Below are positions 15,001 through 29,664 of a stretch of 64,000 bases of DNA, one piece after another. This stretch comes from Siphonodentalium dalli (taxonomy: Eukaryota > Mollusca > Scaphopoda > Gadilida > Siphonodentaliidae). The stretch covers positions 56,433,762 through 56,497,761 of the forward strand of contig CP136061.1 in the NCBI GenBank assembly GCA_032622095.1, in the 5' to 3' direction. Position numbers and translations under genes: made by a program. The notes under the pieces are model-generated. The model did no database searches, was not told the origin of the DNA, and saw nothing but the letters and a program-made list of their open reading frames with translations. Positions within the stretch are counted from its first letter, which is position 1; every line of letters begins with the position of its first letter.

Positions 15001-18000
15001 TCACTACCAGATCCAAACTTCTTACTGTCAGTCTATCACAGAGCTACTGAGGTCTTCATATATAATACATGTATATAGTAGGGGATTGCCCACTACCAGA
15101 TCCAAACTTCTTACTGTCAGTCTATCACAGAGCTACTGAGGTCTTCATATATAATACATGTATATAGTAGGGGATTGCCCACCACCAGATCCAAACTTCT
15201 TACTGTCAGTCTATCACAGAGCTACTGAGGTCTTCATATATAATACATGTATATAGTAGGGGATTGCTCACTACCAGATCCAAACTTCTTACTGTCAGTC
15301 TATCACAGAGCTACTGAGGTCTTCATATATAATACATGTATATAGTAGGGGATTGCTCACGACCAGATCCAAACTTCTTACTGTCAGTCTATCACAGAGC
15401 TACTGAGGTCTTCATATATAATACATGTATATAGTAGGGGATTGCCCACTACCAGATCCAAACTTCTTACTGTCAGTCTATCACAGAGCTACTGAGGTCT
15501 TCATATATAATACATGTATATAGTAGGGGATTGCTCACTACCAGATCCAAACTTCTTACTGTCAGTCTATCACAGAGCTACTGAGGTCTTCATATATAAT
15601 ACATGTATATAGTAGGGGATTGCTCACGACCAGATCCAAACTTCTTACTGTCAGTCTATCACAGAGCTACTGAGGTCTTCATATATAATACATGTATATA
15701 GTAGGGGATTGCCCACTACCAGATCCAAACTTCTTACTGTCAGTCTATCACAGAGCTACTGAGGTCTTCATATATAATACATGTATATAGTAGGGGATTG
15801 CCCACCACCAGATCCAAACTTCTTACTGTCAGTCTATCACAGAGCTACTGAGGTCTTCATATATAATACATGTATATAGTAGGGGATTGCTCACTACCAG
15901 ATCCAAACTTCTTACTGTCAGTCTATCACAGAGCTACTGAGGTCTTCATATATAATACATGTATATAGTAGGGGATTGCCCACTACCAGATCCAAACTTC
16001 TTACTGTCAGTCTATCACAGAGCTACTGAAGTCTTCATATATAATACATGTATATAGTAGGGGATTGCTCACTACCAGATCCAAACTTCTTACTGTCAGT
16101 CTATCACAGAGCTACTGAAGTCTTCATATATAATACATGTATATAGTAGGGGATTGCCCACTACCAGATCCAAACTTCTTACTGTCAGTCTATCACAGAG
16201 CTACTGAAGTCTTCATATATAATACATGTATATAGTAGGGGATTGCTCACGACCAGATCCAAACTTCTTACTGTCAGTCTATCACAGAGCTACTGAAGTC
16301 TTCATATATAATACATGTATATAGTAGGGGATTGCCCACCACCAGATCCAAACTTCTTACTGTCAGTCTATCACAGAGCTACTGAAGTCTTCATATATAA
16401 TACATGTATATAGTAGGGGATTGCCCACTACCAGATCCAAACTTCTTACTGTCAGTCTATCACAGAGCTACTGAGGTCTTCATATATAATACATGTATAT
16501 AGTAGGGGATTGCCCACCACCAGATCCAAACTTCTTACTGTCAGTCTATCACAGAGCTACTGAAGTCTTCATATATAATACATGTATATAGTAGGGGATT
16601 GCCCACTACCAGATCCAAACTTCTTACTGTCAGTCTATCACAGAGCTACTGAGGTCTTCATATATAATACATGTATATAGTAGGGGATTGCCCACTACCA
16701 GATCCAAACTTCTTACTGTCAGTCTATCACAGAGCTACTGAAGTCTTCATATATAATACATGTATATAGTAGGGGATTGCCCACTACCAGATCCAAACTT
16801 CTTACTGTCAGTCTATCACAGAGCTACTGAGGTCTTCATATATAATACATGTATATAGTAGGGGATTGCTCACCTCCAGATCCAAACTTCTTACTGTCAG
16901 TCTATCACAGAGCTACTGAGGTCTTCATATATAATACATGTATATAGTAGGGGATTGCCCACCACCAGATCCAAACTTCTTACTGTCAGTCTATCACAGA
17001 GCTACTGAAGTCTTCATATATAATACATGTATATAGTAGGGGATTGCCCACTACCAGATCCAAACTTCTTACTGTCAGTCTATAACAGAGCTACTGAGGT
17101 CTTCATATATAATACATGTATATAGTAGGGGATTGCCCACCACCAGATCCAAACTTCTTACTGTCAGTCTATCACAGAGCTACTGAAGTCTTCATATATA
17201 ATACATGTATATAGTAGGGGATTGCCCACCACCAGATCCAAACTTCTTACTGTCAGTCTATCACAGAGCTACTGAGGTCTTCATATATAATACATGTATA
17301 TAGTAGGGGATTGCCCACCACCAGATCCAAACTTCTTACTGTCAGTCTATCACAGAGCTACTGAAGTCTTCATATATAATACATGTATATAGTAGGGGAT
17401 TGCCCACTACCAGATCCAAACTTCTTACTGTCAGTCTATAACAGAGCTACTGAGGTCTTCATATATAATACATGTATATAGTAGGGGATTGCCCACCACC
17501 AGATCCAAACTTCTTACTGTCAGTCTATCACAGAGCTACTGAAGTCTTCATATATAATACATGTATATAGTAGGGGATTGCCCACCACCAGATCCAAACT
17601 TCTTACTGTCAGTCTATCACAGAGCTACTGAGGTCTTCATATATAATACATGTATATAGTAGGGGATTGCCCACCACCAGATCCAAACTTCTTACTGTCA
17701 GTCTATCACAGAGCTACTGAGGTCTTCATATATAATACATGTATATAGTAGGGGATTGCCCACTACCAGATCCAAACTTCTTACTGTCAGTCTATCACAG
17801 AGCTACTGAAGTCTTCATATATAATACATGTATATAGTAGGGGATTGCCCACTACCAGATCCAAACTTCTTACTGTCAGTCTATCACAGAGCTACTGAAG
17901 TCTTCATATATAATACATGTATATAGTAGGGGATTGCCCACCACCAGATCCAAACTTCTTACTGTCAGTCTATAACAGAGCTACTGAAGTCTTCATATAT

Positions 18001-21000
18001 AATACATGTATATAGTAGGGGATTGCTCACGACCAAATCCAAACTTCTTACTGTCAGTCTATCACAGAGCTACTGAAGTCTTCATATATAATACATGTAT
18101 ATAGTAGGGGATTGCCCACCACCAGATCCAAACTTCTTACTGTCAGTCTATCACAGAGCTACTGAGGTCTTCATATATAATACATGTATATAGTAGGGGA
18201 TTGCCCACCACCAGATCCAAACTTCTTACTGTCAGTCTATCACAGAGCTACTGAGGTCTTCATATATAATACATGTATATAGTAGGGGATTGCCCACCAC
18301 CAGATCCAAACTTCTTACTGTCAGTCTATCACAGAGCTACTGAGGTCTTCATATATAATACATGTATATAGTAGGGGATTGCTCACCACCAGATCCAAAC
18401 TTCTTACTGTCAGTCTATCACAGAGCTACTGAGGTCTTCATATATAATACATGTATATAGTAGGGGATTGCTCACGACCAAATCCAAACTTCTTACTGTC
18501 AGTCTATCACAGAGCTACTGAAGTCTTCATATATAATACATGTATATAGTAGGGGATTGCCCACCACCAGATCCAAACTTCTTACTGTCAGTCTATCACA
18601 GAGCTACTGAGGTCTTCATATATAATACATGTATATAGTAGGGGATTGCCCACGACCAGATCCAAACTTCTTACTGTCAGTCTATCACAGAGCTACTGAA
18701 GTCTTCATATATAATACATGTATATAGTAGGGGATTGCCCACCACCAGATCCAAACTTCTTACTGTCAGTCTATCACAGAGCTACTGAAGTCTTCATATA
18801 TAATACATGTATATAGTAGGGGATTGCCCACGACCAGATCCAAACTTCTTACTGTCAGTCTATCACAGAGCTACTGAAGTCTTCATATATAATACATGTA
18901 TATAGTAGGGGATTGCCCACCACCAGATCCAAACTTCTTACTGTCAATCTATCACAGAGCTACTGAAGTCTTCATATATAATACATGTATATAGTAGGGG
19001 ATTGCCCACCACCAGATCCAAACTTCTTACTGTCAGTCTATCACAGAGCTACTGAAGTCTTCATATATAATACATGTATATAGTAGGGGATTGCCCACCA
19101 CCAGATCCAAACTTCTTACTGTCAGTCTATCACAGAGCTACTGAAGTCTTCATATATAATACATGTATATAGTAGGGGATTGCCCACCACCAGATCCAAA
19201 CTTCTTACTGTCAGTCTATCACAGAGCTACTGAAGTCTTCATATATAATACATGTATATAGTAGGGGATTGCCCACGACCAGATCCAAACTTCTTACTGT
19301 CAGTCTATCACAGAGCTACTGAAGTCTTCATATATAATACATGTATATAGTAGGGGATTGCTCACTACCAGATCCAAACTTCTTACTGTCAGTCTATCAC
19401 AGAGCTACTGAAGTCTTCATATATAATACATGTATATAGTAGGGGATTGCCCACCACCAGATCCAAACTTCTTACTGTCAGTCTATCACAGAGCTACTGA
19501 GGTCTTCATATATAATACATGTATATAGTAGGGGATTGCCCACCACCAGATCCAAACTTCTTACTGTCAGTCTATCACAGAGCTACTGAGGTCTTCATAT
19601 ATAATACATGTATATAGTAGGGGATTGCCCACGTACGACCAGATCCAAACTTCTTACTGTCAGTCTATCACAGAGCTACTGAAGTCTTCATATATAATAC
19701 ATGTATATAGTAGGGGATTGCTCACTACCAGATCCAAACTTCTTACTGTCAGTCTATCACAGAGCTACTGAAGTCTTCATATATAATACATGTATATAGT
19801 AGGGGATTGCCCACCACCAGATCCAAACTTCTTACTGTCAGTCTATCACAGAGCTACTGAAGTCTTCATATATAATACATGTATATAGTAGGGGATTGCC
19901 CACCACCAGATCCAAACTTCTTACTGTCAGTCTATCACAGAGCTACTGAGGTCTTCATATATAATACATGTATATAGTAGGGGATTGCCCACCACCAGAT
20001 CCAAACTTCTTACTGTCAGTCTATCACAGAGCTACTGAAGTCTTCATATATAATACATGTATATAGTAGGGGATTGCTCACGACCAGATCCAAACTTCTT
20101 ACTGTCAGTCTATCACAGAGCTACTGAAGTCTTCATATATAATACATGTATATAGTAGGGGATTGCCCACTACCAGATCCAAACTTCTTACTGTCAGTCT
20201 ATCACAGAGCTACTGAAGTCTTCATATATAATACATGTATATAGTAGGGGATTGCCCACCACCAGATCCAAACTTCTTACTGTCAGTCTATCACAGAGCT
20301 ACTGAGGTCTTCATATATAATACATGTATATAGTAGGGGATTGCTCACGACCAGATCCAAACTTCTTACTGTCAGTCTATCACAGAGCTACTGAAGTCTT
20401 CATATATAATACATGTATATAGTAGGGGATTGCTCACCACCAGATCCAAACTTCTTACTGTCAGTCTATCACAGAGCTACTGAAGTCTTCATATATAATA
20501 CATGTATATAGTAGGGGATTGCCCACTACCAGATCCAAACTTCTTACTGTCAGTCTATCACAGAGCTACTGAGGTCTTCATATATAATACATGTATATAG
20601 TAGGGGATTGCCCACTACCAGATCCAAACTTCTTACTGTCAGTCTATCACAGAGCTACTGAGGTCTTCATATATAATACATGTATATAGTAGGGGATTGC
20701 CCACGACCAGATCCAAACTTCTTACTGTCAGTCTATCACAGAGCTACTGAAGTCTTCATATATAATACATGTATATAGTAGGGGATTGCTCACTACCAGA
20801 TCCAAACTTCTTACTGTCAGTCTATCACAGAGCTACTGAGGTCTTCATATATAATACATGTATATAGTAGGGGATTGCTCACTACCAGATCCAAACTTCT
20901 TACTGTCAGTCTATCACAGAGCTACTGAGGTCTTCATATATAATACATGTATATAGTAGGGGATTGCCCACTACCAGATCCAAACTTCTTACTGTCAGTC

Positions 21001-24000
21001 TATCACAGAGCTACTGAGGTCTTCATATATAATACATGTATATAGTAGGGGATTGCCCACCACCAGATCCAAACTTCTTACTGTCAGTCTATCACAGAGC
21101 TACTGAAGTCTTCATATATAATACATGTATATAGTAGGGGATTGCCCACCACCAGATCCAAACTTCTTACTGTCAGTCTATCACAGAGCTACTGAAGTCT
21201 TCATATATAATACATGTATATAGTAGGGGATTGCCCACCACCAGATCCAAACTTCTTACTGTCAGTCTATCACAGAGCTACTGAAGTCTTCATATATAAT
21301 ACATGTATATAGTAGGGGATTGCCCACCACCAGATCCAAACTTCTTACTGTCAGTCTATCACAGAGCTACTGAAGTCTTCATATATAATACATGTATATA
21401 GTAGGGGATTGCCCACCACCAGATCCAAACTTCTTACTGTCAGTCTATCACAGAGCTACTGAAGTCTTCATATATAATACATGTATATAGTAGGGGATTG
21501 CCCACCACCAGATCCAAACTTCTTACTGTCAGTCTATCACAGAGCTACTGAAGTCTTCATATATAATACATGTATATAGTAGGGGATTGCCCACCACCAG
21601 ATCCAAACTTCTTACTGTCAGTCTATCACAGAGCTACTGAAGTCTTCATATATAATACATGTATATAGTAGGGGATTGCCCACCACCAGATCCAAACTTC
21701 TTACTGTCAGTCTATCACAGAGCTACTGAAGTCTTCATATATAATACATGTATATAGTAGGGGATTGCTCACCACCAGATCCAAACTTCTTACTGTCAGT
21801 CTATCACAGAGCTACTGAAGTCTTCATATATAATACATGTATATAGTAGGGGATTGCCCACCACCAGATCCAAACTTCTTACTGTCAGTCTATCACAGAG
21901 CTACTGAGGTCTTCATATATAATACATGTATATAGTAGGGGATTGCCCACTACCAGATCCAAACTTCTTACTGTCAGTCTATCACAGAGCTACTGAGGTC
22001 TTCATATATAATACATGTATATAGTAGGGGATTGCTCACCACCAGATCCAAACTTCTTACTGTCAGTCTATCACAGAGCTACTGAAGTCTTCATATATAA
22101 TACATGTATATAGTAGGGGATTGCCCACCACCAGATCCAAACTTCTTACTGTCAGTCTATCACAGAGCTACTGAAGTCTTCATATATAATACATGTATAT
22201 AGTAGGGGATTGCTCACTACCAGATCCAAACTTCTTACTGTCAGTCTATCACAGAGCTACTGAGGTCTTCATATATAATACATGTATATAGTAGGGGATT
22301 GCTCACTACCAGATCCAAACTTCTTACTGTCAGTCTATCACAGAGCTACTGAAGTCTTCATATATAATACATGTATATAGTAGGGGATTGCTCACTACCA
22401 GATCCAAACTTCTTACTGTCAGTCTATCACAGAGCTACTGAAGTCTTCATATATAATACATGTATATAGTAGGGGATTGCCCACGACCAGATCCAAACTT
22501 CTTACTGTCAGTCTATCACAGAGCTACTGAAGTCTTCATATATAATACATGTATATAGTAGGGGATTGCTCACTACCAGATCCAAACTTCTTACTGTCAG
22601 TCTATCACAGAGCTACTGAGGTCTTCATATATAATACATGTATATAGTAGGGGATTGCTCACTACCAGATCCAAACTTCTTACTGTCAGTCTATCACAGA
22701 GCTACTGAAGTCTTCATATATAATACATGTATATAGTAGGGGATTGCTCACTACCAGATCCAAACTTCTTACTGTCAGTCTATCACAGAGCTACTGAAGT
22801 CTTCATATATAATACATGTATATAGTAGGGGATTGCTCACTACCAGATCCAAACTTCTTACTGTCAGTCTATCACAGAGCTACTGAGGTCTTCATATATA
22901 ATACATGTATATAGTAGGGGATTGCCCACCACCAGATCCAAACTTCTTACTGTCAGTCTATCACAGAGATACTGAGGTCTTCATATATAACACATGTATA
23001 TAGTAGGGGATTGCTCACTACCAGATCCAAACTTCTTACTGTCAGTCTATCACAGAGCTACTGAAGTCTTCATATATAATACATGTATATAGTAGGGGAT
23101 TGCTCACTACCAGATCCAAACTTCTTACTGTCAGTCTATCACAGAGCTACTGAAGTCTTCATATATAATACATGTATATAGTAGGGGATTGCCCACTACC
23201 AGATCCAAACTTCTTACTGTCAGTCTATCACAGAGCTACTGAAGTCTTCATATATAATACATGTATATAGTAGGGGATTGCTCACTACCAGATCCAAACT
23301 TCTTACTGTCAGTCTATCACAGAGCTACTGAGGTCTTCATATATAATACATGTATATAGTAGGGGATTGCTCACCACCAGATCCAAACTTCTTACTGTCA
23401 GTCTATCACAGAGCTACTGAAGTCTTCATATATAATACATGTATATAGTAGGGGATTGCCCACCACCAGATCCAAACTTCTTACTGTCAGTCTATCACAG
23501 AGCTACTGAGGTCTTCATATATAATACATGTATATAGTAGGGGATTGCCCACCACCAGATCCAAACTTCTTACTGTCAGTCTATCACAGAGCTACTGAGG
23601 TCTTCATATATAATACATGTATATAGTAGGGGATTGCCCACCACCAGATCCAAACTTCTTACTGTCAGTCTATCACAGAGCTACTGAGGTCTTCATATAT
23701 AATACATGTATATAGTAGGGGATTGCCCACCACCAGATCCAAACTTCTTACTGTCAGTCTATCACAGAGCTACTGAGGTCTTCATATATAATACATGTAT
23801 ATAGTAGGGGATTGCTCACTACCAGATCCAAACTTCTTACTGTCAGTCTATCACAGAGCTACTGAAGTCTTCATATATAATACATGTATATAGTAGGGGA
23901 TTGCCCACCACCAGATCCAAACTTCTTACTGTCAGTCTATCACAGAGCTACTGAGGTCTTCATATATAATACATGTATATAGTAGGGGATTGCCCACCAC

Positions 24001-27000
24001 CAGATCCAAACTTCTTACTGTCAGTCTATCACAGAGCTACTGAAGTCTTCATATATAATACATGTATATAGTAGGGGATTGCCCACCACCAGATCCAAAC
24101 TTCTTACTGTCAGTCTATCACAGAGCTACTGAGGTCTTCATATATAATACATGTATATAGTAGGGGATTGCCCACGACCAGATCCAAACTTCTTACTGTC
24201 AGTCTATCACAGAGCTACTGAAGTCTTCATATATAATACATGTATATAGTAGGGGATTGCTCACCACCAGATCCAAACTTCTTACTGTCTGTCTATCACA
24301 GAGCTACTGAGGTCTTCATATATAATACATGTATATAGTAGGGGATTGCCCACCACCAGATCCAAACTTCTTACTGTCAGTCTATCACAGAGCTACTGAA
24401 GTCTTCATATATAATACATGTATATAGTAGGGGATTGCCCACGACCAGATCCAAACTTCTTACTGTCAGTCTATCACAGAGCTACTGAAGTCTTCATATA
24501 TAATACATGTATATAGTAGGGGATTGCTCACCACCAGATCCAAACTTCTTACTGTCAGTCTATCACAGAGCTACTGAAGTCTTCATATATAATACATGTA
24601 TATAGTAGGGGATTGCCCACCACCAGATCCAAACTTCTTACTGTCAGTCTATCACAGAGCTACTGAGGTCTTCATATATAATACATGTATATAGTAGGGG
24701 ATTGCCCACGACCAGATCCAAACTTCTTACTGTCAGTCTATCACAGAGCTACTGAAGTCTTCATATATAATACATGTATATAGTAGGGGATTGCTCACCA
24801 CCAGATCCAAACTTCTTACTGTCAGTCTATCACAGAGCTACTGAAGTCTTCATATATAATACATGTATATAGTAGGGGATTGCCCACGACCAGATCCAAA
24901 CTTCTTACTGTCAGTCTATCACAGAGCTACTGAAGTCTTCATATATAATACATGTATATAGTAGGGGATTGCTCACCACCAGATCCAAACTTCTTACTGT
25001 CTGTCTATCACAGAGCTACTGAGGTCTTCATATATAATACATGTATATAGTAGGGGATTGCCCACCACCAGATCCAAACTTCTTACTGTCAGTCTATCAC
25101 AGAGCTACTGAAGTCTTCATATATAATACATGTATATAGTAGGGGATTGCCCACGACCAGATCCAAACTTCTTACTGTCAGTCTATCACAGAGCTACTGA
25201 AGTCTTCATATATAATACATGTATATAGTAGGGGATTGCTCACCACCAGATCCAAACTTCTTACTGTCAGTCTATCACAGAGCTACTGAAGTCTTCATAT
25301 ATAATACATGTATATAGTAGGGGATTGCCCACCACCAGATCCAAACTTCTTACTGTCAGTCTATCACAGAGCTACTGAGGTCTTCATATATAATACATGT
25401 ATATAGTAGGGGATTGCCCACCACCAGATCCAAACTTCTTACTGTCAGTCTATCACAGAGCTACTGAGGTCTTCATATATAATACATGTATATAGTAGGG
25501 GATTGCTCACTACCAGATCCAAACTTCTTACTGTCAGTCTATCACAGAGCTACTGAAGTCTTCATATATAATACATGTATATAGTAGGGGATTGCCCACG
25601 ACCAGATCCAAACTTCTTACTGTCAGTCTATCACAGAGCTACTGAAGTCTTCATATATAATACATGTATATAGTAGGGGATTGCCCACGACCAGATCCAA
25701 ACTTCTTACTGTCAGTCTATCACAGAGCTACTGAAGTCTTCATATATAATACATGTATATAGTAGGGGATTGCTCACTACCAGATCCAAACTTCTTACTG
25801 TCAGTCTATCACAGAGCTACTGAAGTCTTCATATATAATACATGTATATAGTAGGGGATTGCCCACGACCAGATCCAAACTTCTTACTGTCAGTCTATCA
25901 CAGAGCTACTGAAGTCTTCATATATAATACATGTATATAGTAGGGGATTGCTCACTACCAGATCCAAACTTCTTACTGTCAGTCTATCACAGAGCTACTG
26001 AAGTCTTCATATATAATACATGTATATAGTAGGGGATTGCTCACTACCAGATCCAAACTTCTTACTGTCAGTCTATCACAGAGCTACTGAGGTCTTCATA
26101 TATAATACATGTATATAGTAGGGGATTGCTCACTACCAGATCCAAACTTCTTACTGTCAGTCTATCACAGAGCTACTGAAGTCTTCATATATAATACATG
26201 TATATAGTAGGGGATTGCTCACTACCAGATCCAAACTTCTTACTGTCAGTCTATCACAGAGCTACTGAAGTCTTCATATATAATACATGTATATAGTAGG
26301 GGATTGCTCACCACCAGATCCAAACTTCTTACTGTCAGTCTATCACAGAGCTACTGAGGTCTTCATATATAATACATGTATATAGTAGGGGATTGCCCAC
26401 TACCAGATCCAAACTTCTTACTGTCAGTCTATCACAGAGCTACTGAAGTCTTCATATATAATACATGTATATAGTAGGGGATTGCTCACTACCAGATCCA
26501 AACTTCTTACTGTCAGTCTATCACAGAGCTACTGAAGTCTTCATATATAATACATGTATATAGTAGGGGATTGCTCACTACCAGATCCAAACTTCTTACT
26601 GTCAGTCTATCACAGAGCTACTGAAGTCTTCATATATAATACATGTATATAGTAGGGGATTGCTCACTACCAGATCCAAACTTCTTACTGTCAGTCTATC
26701 ACAGAGCTACTGAAGTCTTCATATATAATACATGTATATAGTAGGGGATTGCTCACTACCAGATCCAAACTTCTTACTGTCAGTCTATCACAGAGCTACT
26801 GAAGTCTTCATATATAATACATGTATATAGTAGGGGATTGCTCACTACCAGATCCAAACTTCTTACTGTCAGTCTATCACAGAGCTACTGAAGTCTTCAT
26901 ATATAATACATGTATATAGTAGGGGATTGCTCACTACCAGATCCAAACTTCTTACTGTCAGTCTATCACAGAGCTACTGAAGTCTTCATATATAATACAT

Positions 27001-29564
27001 GTATATAGTAGGGGATTGCCCACCACCAGATCCAAACTTCTTACTGTCAGTCTATCACAGAGCTACTGAAGTCTTCATATATAATACATGTATATAGTAG
27101 GGGATTGCCCACTACCAGATCCAAACTTCTTACTGTCAGTCTATCACAGAGCTACTGAAGTCTTCATATATAATACATGTATATAGTAGGGGATTGCTCA
27201 CCACCAGATCCAAACTTCTTACTGTCAGTCTATCACAGAGCTACTGAGGTCTTCATATATAATACATGTATATAGTAGGGGATTGCCCACCACCAGATCC
27301 AAACTTCTTACTGTCAGTCTATCACAGAGCTACTGAGGTCTTCATATATAATACATGTATATAGTAGGGGATTGCTCACTACCAGATCCAAACTTCTTAC
27401 TGTCAGTCTATCACAGAGCTACTGAAGTCTTCATATATAATACATGTATATAGTAGGGGATTGCTCACTACCAGATCCAAACTTCTTACTGTCAGTCTAT
27501 CACAGAGCTACTGAAGTCTTCATATATAATACATGTATATAGTAGGGGATTGCTCACTACCAGATCCAAACTTCTTACTGTCAGTCTATCACAGAGCTAC
27601 TGAGGTCTTCATATATAATACATGTATATAGTAGGGGATTGCCCACCACCAGATCCAAACTTCTTACTGTCAGTCTATCACAGAGCTACTGAGGTCTTCA
27701 TATATAATACATGTATATAGTAGGGGATTGCTCACTACCAGATCCAAACTTCTTACTGTCAGTCTATCACAGAGCTACTGAAGTCTTCATATATAATACA
27801 TGTATATAGTAGGGGATTGCTCACTACCAGATCCAAACTTCTTACTGTCAGTCTATCACAGAGCTACTGAAGTCTTCATATATAATACATGTATATAGTA
27901 GGGGATTGCTCACTACCAGATCCAAACTTCTTACTGTCAGTCTATCACAGAGCTACTGAAGTCTTCATATATAATACATGTATATAGTAGGGGATTGCCC
28001 ACCACCAGATCCAAACTTCTTACTGTCAGTCTATCACAGAGCTACTGAGGTCTTCATATATAATACATGTATATAGTAGGGGATTGCCCACCACCAGATC
28101 CAAACTTCTTACTGTCAGTCTATCACAGAGCTACTGAGGTCTTCATATATAATACATGTATATAGTAGGGGATTGCCCACCACCAGATCCAAACTTCTTA
28201 CTGTCAGTCTATCACAGAGCTACTGAGGTCTTCATATATAATACATGTATATAGTAGGGGATTGCCCACCACCAGATCCAAACTTCTTACTGTCAGTCTA
28301 TCACAGAGCTACTGAGGTCTTCATATATAATACATGTATATAGTAGGGGATTGCCCACCACCAGATCCAAACTTCTTACTGTCAGTCTATCACAGAGCTA
28401 CTGAAGTCTTCATATATAATACATGTATATAGTAGGGGATTGCCCACCACCAGATCCAAACTTCTTACTGTCAGTCTATCACAGAGCTACTGAAGTCTTC
28501 ATATATAATACATGTATATAGTAGGGGATTGCCCACCACCAGATCCAAACTTCTTACTGTCAGTCTATCACAGAGCTACTGAGGTCTTCATATATAATAC
28601 ATGTATATAGTAGGGGATTGCCCACCACCAGATCCAAACTTCTTACTGTCAGTCTATCACAGAGCTACTGAGGTCTTCATATATAATACATGTATATAGT
28701 AGGGGATTGCCCACCACCAGATCCAAACTTCTTACTGTCAGTCTATCACAGAGCTACTGAAGTCTTCATATATAATACATGTATATAGTAGGGGATTGCC
28801 CACCACCAGATCCAAACTTCTTACTGTCAGTCTATCACAGAGCTACTGAGGTCTTCATATATAATACATGTATATAGTAGGGGATTGCCCACCACCAGAT
28901 CCAAACTTCTTACTGTCAGTCTATCACAGAGCTACTGAGGTCTTCATATATAATACATGTATATAGTAGGGGATTGCCCACCACCAGATCCAAACTTCTT
29001 ACTGTCAGTCTATCACAGAGCTACTGAGGTCTTCATATATAATACATGTATATAGTAGGGGATTGCCCACCACCAGATCCAAACTTCTTACTGTCAGTCT
29101 ATCACAGAGCTACTGAAGTCTTCATATATAATACATGTATATAGTAGGGGATTGCCCACCACCAGATCCAAACTTCTTACTGTCAGTCTATCACAGAGCT
29201 ACTGAAGTCTTCATATATAATACATGTATATAGTAGGGGATTGCCCACCACCAGATCCAAACTTCTTACTGTCAGTCTATCACAGAGCTACTGAGGTCTT
29301 CATATATAATACATGTATATAGTAGGGGATTGCCCACCACCAGATCCAAACTTCTTACTGTCAGTCTATCACAGAGCTACTGAAGTCTTCATATATAATA
29401 CATGTATATAGTAGGGGATTGCCCACCACCAGATCCAAACTTCTTACTGTCAGTCTATCACAGAGCTACTGAGGTCTTCATATATAATACATGTATATAG
29501 TAGGGGATTGCCCACCACCAGATCCAAACTTCTTACTGTCAGTCTATCACAGAGCTACTGAAGT
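1..29564. repeat. Satellite array, 89-bp unit, 332 complete copies
   Basis: A head-to-tail array of an 89-bp unit starts in the last base of a preceding unit and runs to the gap. Unit starts fall on an exact 89-bp grid from base 2 to 29473. Only four units break the grid: 85 bp at 4274 (4 bp lost), 95 bp at 6139, 95 bp at 8904 (each 6 bp gained) and 93 bp at 19590 (4 bp gained). Units are near identical. Most variation sits at three positions: A or G at the first base, C or T in GC(C/T)CAC, and T, C or G just after CAC. Each unit carries the palindrome ATACATGTAT and stop codons, so no long reading frame exists. No transposon interrupts it. Such homogeneous AT-rich arrays are typical of centromeric or other heterochromatin; that role is inferred, not shown. 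Confidence 0.98.
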
Positions 29565-29664
29565 NNNNNNNNNNNNNNNNNNNNNNNNNNNNNNNNNNNN
29601 NNNNNNNNNNNNNNNNNNNNNNNNNNNNNNNNNNNNNNNNNNNNNNNNNNNNNNNNNNNNNNNN
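29565..29664. other. Assembly gap of 100 N
   Basis: Exactly 100 Ns follow three bases of a 333rd satellite unit. The right flank (from 29665) has no satellite similarity. The round size suggests a placeholder for a gap of unknown length, so the true array end and the adjacency of the two flanks are not established by this sequence. Confidence 0.97.

Noticed and set aside
1-29564. Regularly spaced repeats that could be taken for a CRISPR array
   Set aside because: There are no unique spacers; the whole 89-bp unit repeats. The sequence is a satellite.
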